Of a stretch of 64,000 bases of DNA, positions 48,101-57,500 are shown piece by piece. The DNA lies in NCBI RefSeq assembly GCF_003073045.1, contig NC_037602.1:1302001-1366000 (forward strand), in the 5' to 3' direction. The notes below the pieces were generated by a model. That model made no database searches. It was not told the DNA's origin and was given only the letters and a program-made list of their open reading frames with translations. This DNA comes from Pomacea canaliculata. Its lineage: Eukaryota > Mollusca > Gastropoda > Architaenioglossa > Ampullariidae. A program made the translations under genes and the position numbers. The stretch's first letter is position 1, and each line of letters begins with the position of its first letter.

Positions 48101-49096
48101 CGCCATGCTCCACTTTCTTGTGGTGTCCCTCAAGGCTCAGTACTCGGCCCACTTCTGTTTATTCTGTATATGAAGCCACTTTCATCTTGCATCCAGTCTC
48201 ACATCGTTTCTTATCAATCATATGATGATGATACACAGCTGTACAACTCCACTCCACCGGCTGTCTCTCTCTGCTACCAGCACCATAGAAATCTGAATTA
48301 ATGAAGTCAAAGACTGGATGGTGACAAACAAACTTAAAGTCAATGATGATAAAACAGAAACCCTCCTATGTTCGAGAAAAAGAAATCCATCTTCTCTCGT
48401 TTGTCCACCAAATCACATCAAGGTGGGGACACCAACATCACCTTTGTGTCCTCCATCAGGAACCTGGGATTTATTATCACTACTGACATGACTCTTGATT
48501 GACAAGTTACAGCTGTCTGTCAGTCTGTCTATTATGATAAACAAGTCGCACCTGTTTGTCAGTCTGTCTATTATAATAGACAAGTCACAGCTGTCTGTCA
48601 GTCTGTCTATTATGATAGACAAGTCACAGCTGTCTGTCAGTCTGTCTATTACGATAGACAAGTTACAGCTGTCTGTCAGTCTGCCTATTATAATAGACAA
48701 GTCACAGCTGTCGATAGAAAAGAGGAAAAAAAATTTTCAATTAAAAAAATAACACCTTGTAACGACCAGGGTGTTACACTTTTAAAGGCAGATTCTGTTC
48801 TTTATTTAATTACTCTCAACAATTTTTTCACAGCCTTATATAAAGTAAAGAGTTCTGTATTTGAGAATGAGATATTTTTCTATTCCCTTCAGGCCACTTC
48901 ATCTGACACCGGTTTGGTAACACCTTCAACCTCAGGAAGACCCAGTGTTTCAAACCTGCAGTCGCAAGAGAAACCTTCAAGGCGCTTCGATGAGGACCAA
49001 AATAACCAAGCCACACACAATTTCCAACAAAACTCAGACAATCAAGACAATGAAAATCCACAGAGTAAAGAAACTGGTAAATGCATATTGTCATGA
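36137..49096 (+). CDS. C3orf38-like gene A: N-terminal domain plus about 16 tandem linker exons, no C-terminal domain found
   Basis: Exon 1 is 36137-36254 (phase 1) and exon 2 is 36794-36972 (an alternative end at 36990 is also in frame). Together they encode about 99 aa: [20 protein letters not shown]..., [18 protein letters not shown] and [20 protein letters not shown] recognise this as the N-terminal domain of vertebrate C3orf38 (DUF4518-type, function poorly known). The linker exons follow, all phase 0-0. A type: 38604-38747, 39132-39272, 39665-39808, 40980-41123, 42187-42330, 43059-43202, 43369-43512, 44030-44173, 45722-45856, 46701-46844 and 48893-49096. B type: 40223-40324, 41576-41677, 42755-42856, 44616-44717 and 47621-47710. 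With every exon the product would be about 808 aa, mostly Ser/Thr/Lys-rich and probably disordered. The last exon either reads into a TGA at 49094-49096 or is spliced at a possible donor at 49077; no C-terminal NTF2-like domain appears before gene B. Exon inclusion is inferred, not proven. Confidence 0.72.
36719..36793 (+). promoter_or_regulatory. TG-rich tract at the 3' splice site of gene A exon 2
   Basis: An imperfect TG tract ends in gtgtgtgtgttttcag immediately before exon 2. Gene B has an equivalent tract at 57839-57887, and both introns share a TTTCAGGTTTCAG block just upstream. In other animals, UG runs next to 3' splice sites are bound by TDP-43 or CELF-type proteins and weaken exon inclusion. 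Regulation here is inference. Confidence 0.5.
37085..37570 (+). mobile_element. LINE fragment: C-terminal region of a non-LTR retrotransposon ORF2
   Basis: The + strand 37309-37570 encodes [20 protein letters not shown], then [20 protein letters not shown] and [19 protein letters not shown], ending in TGA. Upstream pieces read VKSVLT.VAEIWG and [10 protein letters not shown] in shifted frames. This order ([29 protein letters not shown]...GF, W.NQ.V) is a C-terminal pattern I associate with LINEs of molluscs and cnidarians. It sits in the intron after exon 2 of gene A. Several stops and frame changes make it a dead fragment. Confidence 0.65.
43690..43990 (+). mobile_element. LINE reverse-transcriptase fragment
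   Basis: The frame 43817-44029 encodes [18 protein letters not shown] and then [15 protein letters not shown]. This resembles the (Y)ADDTQL catalytic box followed by the W(M)..NKL.VN..K block of CR1- or Jockey-like LINEs, with Pro in place of Ala. The preceding 43690-43816 may derive from the [10 protein letters not shown] region but is too decayed to say. It lies between an A exon and a decayed B exon on the left and the next A exon (44030). Confidence 0.7.
44880..45560 (+). mobile_element. LINE reverse-transcriptase and C-terminal fragment
   Basis: The frame 44885-45292 encodes [20 protein letters not shown], then [20 protein letters not shown] and [16 protein letters not shown]. This is the reverse-transcriptase catalytic box (FADD, here FADG, with the last catalytic Asp lost) followed by the GLQVN..KTE block. 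Further on, [18 protein letters not shown] and neighbouring frames recall the C-terminal block RRWKWIGHTLRKP...WNPQGKR of the same LINE type. An internal deletion separates the two parts. It lies in an intron of gene A. Confidence 0.8.
47925..48490 (+). mobile_element. LINE reverse-transcriptase fragment (CR1/Jockey-like)
   Basis: Recognisable blocks in order on the + strand: [54 protein letters not shown] (catalytic box with Asp for Ala), [20 protein letters not shown] and [19 protein letters not shown]. Stops and frame changes separate them. The end of this coding sequence runs directly into the 39-bp minisatellite at 48498. Located in the intron before the last A exon of gene A. Confidence 0.88.
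48498..48716. repeat. 39-bp minisatellite derived from LINE coding sequence
   Basis: About 5.5 units of GACAAGTCACAGCTGTCTGT plus CAGTCTGTCTATTATGATA (39 bp). Because 39 is a multiple of three, frames stay open on both strands. In the LINE frame the unit reads [13 protein letters not shown], which continues from TTDMTLD of the adjoining reverse transcriptase and resembles its normal next block (HV.AVCRSAYF). Confidence 0.88.
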
Positions 49097-50411
49097 TCAT
49101 TCACCAGACAGTCAGTGTTTTAAGAACTGTAGCTGTCATATCTCTTATGTGAAGTCTTATATAGAATTTGCTAGAGATTTATTCATGTCTTCCACTTGCT
49201 CTTACCTCTAAAAGCTAACCTTTCTGCCAACAGTACCTTGATGATGGATCTCTGGCATTTGATTAATCACAAGTAATATTGTAGTCTCCTAATAGGCTTT
49301 GTCAGCCACATGTACATACAAGAGAGAGGAGTGCTTTGACAGCACAGCTGTTTGTGTAGACATAGCTATGTGATAGTTCTGTATATCTGAAACAATTCAT
49401 ATTGAAATATTCCCGGTGCTCAGTGAGTTAAGCACCCTAGATCACAAGTATTATTTGCACCTTTACAATCAACTTGTCTTCTATTGACTGGACTTTAAAA
49501 GCTTCCTAAAGTTTTAGAAAATTGAACATTTTGTCTCTCTAGTTTTTGTTGCTAGAAAATGCATTTACTATTTTAGTTTTGCTTGTTTGTGAAAACTTGG
49601 TCTCTACTTTCTCTTTATTTCTTTCAATTTTAACAAGCTTCAAGAATCCATTATCCATGTGGAAAATGACAGCTGTCTCATTCATTACCTTTCAGCCTTT
49701 TAATTATAAGTCTCGTGCTCATATTTAGCATGCAAACTACTTTTCATATTGTTTCTCAGAATTGTAATTTGAGAAATATTTTCTTAAATAACAGACAATT
49801 TAGTGCTTAATATTTTTCAAATTTGTGTTATAACCGTACGTTGAAAGTCCTACTGGGACAAAAGTATTATGGGTAGCACCATGGAATTCCAAAGTTACTA
49901 TGTAATGAGGTCTAGTAATGCCAGAAAGATCATGTTAATGTTAGGTGACCACGAAGTAGACTCAAAATAGTTTACAGTTCTTGTCCAGAAAATGTATGTC
50001 GATTTTAATGTTGTTCATTATATTATTAGTTATATTATCATGAAACGAGTATTATTCAAGATTTTGTTTCCTCTGTGCCTTCTATGTTACATAAATGCTT
50101 AAAATAAAATAAAAAATCAGTGAGCAAATACACACACTTCTCGAATATAACATTTTTATCAAACATTGTAAGAATGCCAAACAAACGTTTCTTTTGATAA
50201 AAACGTGTCCAGATGTTTGATTTTATTAATATATTCGTTATATTAGAATTGTTTTACTGCTCTCTGGGACAAATATAATATTGTTTTACTGCAGATTTGT
50301 AAGAGATTTATTTGTGCTCAGTTGCATACTATAATTAGCCTAACACGAGAACAAAGTTATATTTATGCATAGTACAAAGTTGGTAAATATAGATCCAATG
50401 TAACTAGACAA
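49097..50411. other. Downstream region of gene A
   Basis: AT-rich, no coding potential recognised; probably the 3' UTR of gene A if its last exon reads through to the stop at 49094-49096. AATAAA-like signals occur near 50103-50110. No sequence resembling the C-terminal domain of gene B was found here. Confidence 0.5.
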
Positions 50412-50700
50412 GGTATGCCACCTCAAAGAAAATCGGTTAGTAGCATAACTGACTTAGAGGCCATAACAAACGGAGATATATATACACACACATATAAGTA
50501 GAGTCTTTGAGATTCAGCCTTCTGGTATAAACCTTCACAAAGGATTCCAGATCCCCCAAAATAGGGGAGGGTGTCAATAAATGCACTTGTTGCATCACCA
50601 TAAAAAATGCCAACTGTTTCCAAAAACACCAAAAGAGATTTGAGGGAGGCAAGAAAAGAAATCAAAAGAACAGGTTGCTTTTGTAGCCCTCTTAGCACAT
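50412..50700. mobile_element. Partial copy of a pogo/Tc1-like element (subterminal region)
   Basis: TATGCCACC at 50414, then tcggttagtagcataactga, followed by a stretch that matches 63917-63998 nearly base for base. There the same sequence lies just inside a terminus beginning CAGTCAAACC after a TA dinucleotide. Only the interior part remains here and the right end is not defined. Confidence 0.55.
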
Positions 50701-50711
50701 AAAAATATAAC

Positions 50712-51254
50712 ATTGTGTCGCGTTCCACCTCCAGCGGCGCCCGAAGCACGCTCACAGCCGCTCACACAGCCGGCCAGACACGCACAGACACTCGGCCGGA
50801 GGCAGGCAGCGACTTACCTCTCGAACCCGTGCACGGCACAAACCACGACAACGACGGGAAAAACGACACAAGCACGCAGTTTAATAAAAATATAAACACG
50901 AATACACGTACACACTCACACCAACAAAAACCAGATAAACGGATCAAAAACACACCTACGAGTACTCGTCAAATAAATATAAAAACAACAGGGGACTGCC
51001 TCCCGCAAAGAAGTTACAAATAAAATTCACACACAGCAGAGAAAATACAAAGTGCACTGCGACACAGCACAGTCAAGTGTCCGTTCAGGGTGTTCACAGA
51101 ACCAGCGGTGCCACCCCCTCTCCCTCTGGACCAGCTGTCCAGCAGACCTCACTACCTCGGCCGGGTAGACCTTGGTCACGGAGTCTCGGCTCGCCGGCCC
51201 TGGAACAGGAGCGTCCCCAGGCGCTGACAGAAAGGCCGAAACTGGCTAATAACT
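50712..51254. other. Unidentified GC-richer stretch upstream of gene B
   Basis: Higher GC than its surroundings, starting near TGTCGCGTTCCACC. Overlapping open frames on both strands show no recognisable motif. Composition and abrupt edges suggest an inserted repeat of unknown kind. Confidence 0.3.
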
Positions 51255-51385
51255 AAAGACTGAAGACAGCAGTGGGTGATGTTTGTTTATATTATTGCTG
51301 CTCTGAGGTAAAGGTCAGACCAAGAAACCTCTAAATTTTTGGAAAGTAGAAAACTTGAACTTTGCAATGAAAGTAATAAAACTCG
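51255..51385. repeat. Segment shared with the left Harbinger copy (52590-52722)
   Basis: CAGTGGGTGATGTTTGTT, then ATTATTGCTGCTCT, later GAAAACTTGAACTTTGCAAT and AAAGTAATAAAA recur in the same order inside the left Harbinger element but are absent from the right copy. It ends about 210 bp upstream of the gene B start codon. Confidence 0.75.
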
Positions 51386-51596
51386 CCTTCCCCGTGTTTT
51401 CCCGGCCAAGCCATGATGGTGGCCTATCATGGGTACAGGGCTAATTAAAGCTCGCTGTGCCCAGGCAGCAAGTAGCCGCCTCTGATCGATGGCGTCGCGC
51501 GCTTGCCGCGAGGAGGCGCCAGCAGGCCACACCCTTGCTCGGGTACTTGTCTGTGTACAACACCCACATCGCGTCCACCCGTCATTGGCCACGACG

Positions 51597-54500
51597 ATGA
51601 CACCAGAAGAGAAGAGGGAGTGTAGATGTCTGCTCCGCTTTTTAAGTTATGAAGATCTCGTGTCTTTGAAAGACACTGTAGTGGGACGAACATTTCCCGT
51701 GAAAAAAAGGCGGGGTGCGTATATTGTCTCTCTCTATATATATATATCATTAACCTACTTTTGGTTTCGTTCCGTTGAATAAGGAAAAGATGTATTTGTC
51801 GACAGCTTAAAAAGCAAAGCAGTTATACATTTTTCTAGGAGCTGTATCTAACTGAAAGTGAGTCCCTTAATCTCACAAAATGTTCGAATCCAAAGTTTTT
51901 CAAGTTTTTTTAATCACTAGTACACGAATGAAGTAATTGTCTGGCACCACATCATATCTGTTATCACTTGTATAGAAGGGTACACAACAGTGGCTCTCAG
52001 CCATTCTTACTAAAATCATGACATGCACCTAGGCTGCGGTGCATAGGCGGTCTTAACTCGAGTTAAGACCGCAGTTAAGCCAAGCACGCTGTCTTAACCT
52101 AAGACGCCTGTTAAGCGCGGTGCATGGGCGATCTCAACTCGCTAAGCAAGCGGTCTTAGTCTTAAAATTTGAGACTGGTCCCCCCCAGGCTTAACTCCTT
52201 GCGACACGCTGCTTACGCATGACCGTACGGCAGCTTTCGTAGTGACAGTGGCGCTTGATCGTGTTGTTTACTGAGTTGTTCTGTGTATACCATTGACAGA
52301 TACAGATTTTTGACTACTTCAGGGATCGATCAAATCCATTTGAAATGTATGACGTCGATTTGTTTCATCGTTTTTGATTCCGTCGAGCGAACATAACAGT
52401 GGAAAATGATTTCGACCATCATTTTCAACGAAAAGACTCTATTCCGCCTTTGTTGCAGGTAAGACTATACAGTCACCACCACTATATAAATATATAATTA
52501 ATAAGTGTAATTGACAGCATTACGTTAAAAATATTTAATAATGTTAGAATGACATCAAAATATAGTTACACAATAAAACAATGGCGTAGAACTGAAGACG
52601 GTGTTGACGACAGTGGGTGATGTTTGTTGTTATTATTGCTGCTCTCAGGTAAACATGAGACCACAAAACTTATACATATTTGGAAAGGAAAAAACTTGAA
52701 CTTTGCAATAAAAGTAATAAAAATTTTCTACTTTCACTCTGGTGACAGCAATAATCCAAAAATTTCAGTTTGCTGTACTTGGGTTATATGAGCAGACGCA
52801 CAATTCTGGCCATCCACTGTGCTCCGAGTGTTGTTTTAGAGTATGTAAACATTATTAAAAAATTGATGGCATTGTATTTAAGTAAAACAACACAGAATAA
52901 AGTAGCAGAGCACCCAGAATCTCTTATATAGTTTGATTTAATACATGTTTATCAATTTGACAGGCAGTTCCTTGCAGTATGTCTCAAGTTGTAAGCATGT
53001 GGCTCAAGAGATAGATAATCATAATAGGTTAATGTTATCATCGTCCTTTTTAACTAAAAATGGACAGTTTTGTTTAGATGTGAATACTAAAATATATAAA
53101 TCCTTGAGGTCAATAATATTTCCTATGTCTTTTGCAGGTGATGGTGGCATTACAATTTTATGCTACAAGCATAATGCAAGTTGTAGTGGCTGACGGCATT
53201 GACATGGGATGAATATGGGAGACAGTGGCTACCCGCTGAGGGACTGGCTTAGTTTCCCTTTTTTTAAATGCAGACAAGGAAAAGAACTCCTCCCCTTTAA
53301 TATCATATGCTTCAGAATATATTTGTGACTTCAGATACATCCCTGCCAAAACAGCAAAAATCATCATGTGTTCCATTGTGCTGTCATAATTTCTAACTGA
53401 ATAGTCACATTATTATTCAATTTGACTTTGGCTGAATAGCAACATCCACCCCAATCAGTTGGTGAACACTTTCAGCAGCTGGCATTACCAATCCATTTCC
53501 ATCTGTTTTTCCGTCTAGTATTTGTTACCTCAGCCTGTGCCAGATTTATTTTGATTTCCATGAATTGCAATTCTTTTTTAACAAGATTCAAGTTCACTGT
53601 CCAGGAGCTACAAAGTTTTTCGTTCTCTTATCTTTGTTGTGCATTCTTTTGTATCATCAGGTATTTTGCTTTCTTCGGGTGACCCAGTTGACGGATGGAA
53701 TTCTGGCTGCATGGTACATCACCTTGTGTGTTTTATCTGACAGTCAAAAAGATTTTTTCAGAAATGTGCAGCTGTCTAGGCCTAAGCCGCTTTGATGGCT
53801 TTGAATATTGCTGTGTGGCTCTCTGTGTGGTCTTGATGCTGCGCGAAAGAAATGTTTCTTAGAACAATTGATTCATGACACTTCTACTTGGGAGCACTGA
53901 GTACTTACCATCGCATTAGGTTACGTAAAGGTATTGTTTGAATTACTCTTCTGTGTAAGGTTTCTATATAAATAGATTATTGTGTTGCTTGTTATTCTTT
54001 GTGATGCCAAGTAACTAGTAAAAAGCAGTTATGTTGATATTTACTACATGCTGCTAGTAGGATTGTGAAGGACATGTTTCTCTCTTTAGAGTTAATATTT
54101 AGCACTTTTCACTGGACTCAGGTGTAGCCATTTCAGAACTTCATAACATCTTATTTGCAACTGTTTAAGAATGTAGACACTGCAAATCTGTCATTCAGAA
54201 GCTGATCAGTGTCTACTGGAATCTAAACTGTAGAACACTGGTACTGTAACATGTATTAGACTTGTAGTTAAAACTTGTTAAATGTCCAAACTGACTGTGG
54301 ATGTCAAGACAAACCTGCTGTGTACATCTCCCAAATTATGTCATAGTCTGTGTTTGGCACTTGAATTAAACAATTTATAATTTTAAGCCAGCTGTGGAAA
54401 ATTATATGTAGCTGCCCTCTCTAAAGTACAAAAACCTTGGTGGCTTTTCCTTAATATTTCATGTTTTGTTCAAAAATACCATCAGGAATATCTGATATAA

Positions 54501-57500
54501 AGTACATTTTTAAAATTTCCCATTTGAAAACATCATCATCTGAAATGTTCAATTCATTGTTGTTTGTTATGCATGAAAATAATAAATCTGCATATACTTC
54601 TAGCAAAAGCATCTCCATTGTTGAATTAGAAGATTGAACTGGAGTGTTCTATATTGCACCTCCTATATATGTCAATATTATTATTTTATTACTCTCATCT
54701 ATCATGAAAAACTTCTGGAGGAACCAGCATATTAAATGATTCACCACCTGTAACAAAAACTAAATCAGAAATGTATCTAGTTATTTTAAATAAATGTATT
54801 TCGGCTGTTGTGTGCTGACTATAGGCTTTGCATTTGCATTCTCTCGGTATCTAGAGCTTTTTCTGCGGATGACACAGACGTAAAAAAAAAAGTCTACACA
54901 GGTAAACAAAAAGACCAACCTTCGATGTTTATGCCTTCCATCAGTTCTCTGAAATCATCTACCAAAATATTTATCACTTTCTCCTTTCATCACGGGTGTT
55001 TCTGGTGGCACCCTGTCCGCTGATGGATGTTTCTGACGACATCGAAATGAAATTATGGAAGATCTTAAATCCGCTCATATCTTTCTTATTTCATCTTTTT
55101 CTTTTTTCTGGTAAAGCCTCTTCTTCTCCCTGGTAACCTCCTCGATTAAGACTAATATTTCGCTGTCGCACATCCCTACTTCGTTTCAGTAATGGTGCGC
55201 AGACGAATTTCGCGGCTCGGCACCATCGATGTAGCGCAGTTTTCATTGGTGGAATATACGGTTGGCAAGGCCGCTCCCAAACGAATTTATTTATATCGCC
55301 GACCTCGACCGCCGCGCTGACCTGACCCGGTTCTCAGCTAAGCAAGGGGCTGAGATCGCTCATGCAACAGGCTTGAGACAGCGAACTTAGCCAAGACGAA
55401 AAGCGAGTTAAGCAAGACGAAAAGTTAAGACCGCCTATGCACCGCAGCCCAGGGCTCCGGTGCATAGGCGGTCTTAACTTTTCGTCTTAAGATGCCTTGC
55501 TTAACTCGCTTTTCGTCTTGGCTAAGTTCGCGGTCTCAATCCTGTTGCATGGGCGAGCTCAGCCCCTTGCTTAGCTGAGAAACGGGTCAGGTCAGCGGGC
55601 GGTCGAGGTCAGCGATATAAATAAATTCGTCCGGGGAGCGGCCTTGCCAACCGTATATTCCACCAATGAAAACTGCGCTACAGCGATGGTGCTGAGCCGC
55701 GAAATTCGTCTGCATACCATGGCTGAAACGAAGGAGAGATGTGCGACAGCGAAATATTAGTCTTAATCGAGGTTACCGGGGAGAAGAAGAGGCTTTACCA
55801 GAAAAAGAAAAAGATGAAATAAGAAAGAAATGAACGAATTAAAAATTTTCCACAATTTCATCTCGCAGTCGTCAAAAACATCCACCAACGGGCGGGGGGG
55901 GGGGGGACCACCAGAAATAAACGGAGAAAGTTATATTTTAGATAATTGCAGACAACTGATGGACGGCATAAACATCGAAGGTTAGTCATTTTGCTCACCT
56001 GTGTAGACTTATTTTTTCACGTCTGTGTCATCCGCAGAAAAAGCTCTAGATACCGAGAGAATGCAAATGCAAAGCCTATAGTCAGCACACAACAGCCGGT
56101 TTAGAAAATAAATATTTCCATCCGAAATACAGTTATTTAAAATGACTAGGTACATTTCTCATTTAGTTTTTGTTACAGGTGGTGAATCATTTACACTGGT
56201 TCCTCCAGAAGACTTTCATGATAGGGGAGAGTAATAAAATAATAATATTGACATATGTAGGAGGTGCAATATGTGTACTTATGTAGAACACTCCAGTTCA
56301 GTCTTCTAATTCAATAATGGAAAAGCTTTTGTCAGAAGTATATGCAGATGTATTATTTTCTTGCATAACAAACAACAAGGAATTGAACATTTCAGATGAT
56401 GTTTTCAAATGGGAAATTTTAAAAATGTACTTTACATCACATAGATATTCCTGATGGTGGGGAGGAATTGATGTATTTCTAAACCATGATGCAAACAAAA
56501 GGGTGCAATATATTACAACATGGAGTAAAGACATACTAACCAGCCCACAGGCAAAACTTGTGCATTTTAAGTCTGACAAAGCAAAGACAGTATTTACCGT
56601 AGTTGTGCCTGAAGAAAATGGAACCAATTTTTGAGAACATCATTGGTTCTCTCATTGGTGTCCCTTGTTGAGCTGTGTGTACAGTTGAACTTTTCCTTGG
56701 CTCTAGTGTCTGCATTTTAAAAAAAGGGGATACTAAGCCAGTCCCTCAGCAGGTAGCCACTGTCTCCCATATTCATCCCATGTCAATGCCAAAAGTGTCA
56801 GCCACTACAACATGCATTGTGCCTTTTTTGCATAAAATTGTAATGCCACTATCACCTGCAAAAGACATAGGAAACATTATTGACCTCAATGATTTATATA
56901 TTTTAGTACTCACATCTCAACGAAACTGTCCATTTTTAGTTAAAAAGGACGATGTGAACATTAACCTGTTATGATTATTTACCTCTTGAGCCACATGCTT
57001 ACAACTTGAGACATACTGCAAGGAACTGCCTGTCAAATTGATAAACATATATTGAATCAAACTATATCAGAGATTCTGGGTGCTCTGCTACTTTATTCTG
57101 TGTTGTTTTACTTAAATACAATGCCATCAATTTTTTAATAATGTTTACATACTCTAAAACAACACTTGGAGCACAGTGGATAGGCCAGAATTGTGCCTCG
57201 GCTCATATGAGCCAAGTATAGCAAATTGTAAATTTTCTTGGATTATCATCACCCACTGTCAACACCGTTTTAAGTTATACGCCATTGTTTTATTATGTAA
57301 TTATATTTTGATGTCATTCTAACATTATTAAATATTTTTAACGTAATGCTGTCAATTACACTTATTAATTATATATTTATTTAGTGGTGGTGACTATGGT
57401 CTTACCTGCAGCAAAGGCGAAATAGATCGAGCCTTTTCGTTGAAAATGATGGTCGAAATCATTTTCCACTAAGTTATGTTCGCTACGAAATTGAAAACGA

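Larger units (their letters stand above)
38604..48892 (+). repeat. Tandem linker-exon array (A and B exon types) in gene A
   Basis: Repeating blocks comprise an exon plus flanking intron. Upstream intron sequence TATATTTGACATTCTATTCT precedes many A exons. Downstream, A exons are followed by TCAATCAGTGCAGC(A/C)AT-like sequence and B exons by AGCATTCCACAG and a gtaac donor. The regular A-to-A period is about 1.2 kb (40980 to 42187), shorter where B was lost (43059 to 43369, 310 bp) and longer where a LINE entered (44030 to 45722). Typical A exon: [20 protein letters not shown] then [20 protein letters not shown] and QKKKKKPK. Typical B exon: [20 protein letters not shown] then [14 protein letters not shown]. 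Two decayed B remnants lie at about 43590-43636 and 46045-46100. Confidence 0.85.

Noticed and set aside
48413-48752. Open frames on both strands with repeated units, possibly a repeat protein
   Set aside because: Both arise from the 39-bp minisatellite inside a dead LINE; there is no start context, splice context or homology.
50715-51023. Thr/Asn/His-rich 102-codon open frame upstream of gene B
   Set aside because: Compositionally odd with no homology I recognise; competing open frames exist on both strands in what looks like an inserted repeat.
56298-56627. 109-codon minus-strand open frame in the right Harbinger copy
   Set aside because: Likely a shadow: the opposite strand carries a longer shared stretch (MEKLLSEVYADVLFS) present in both copies, and neither could be matched to a known family.
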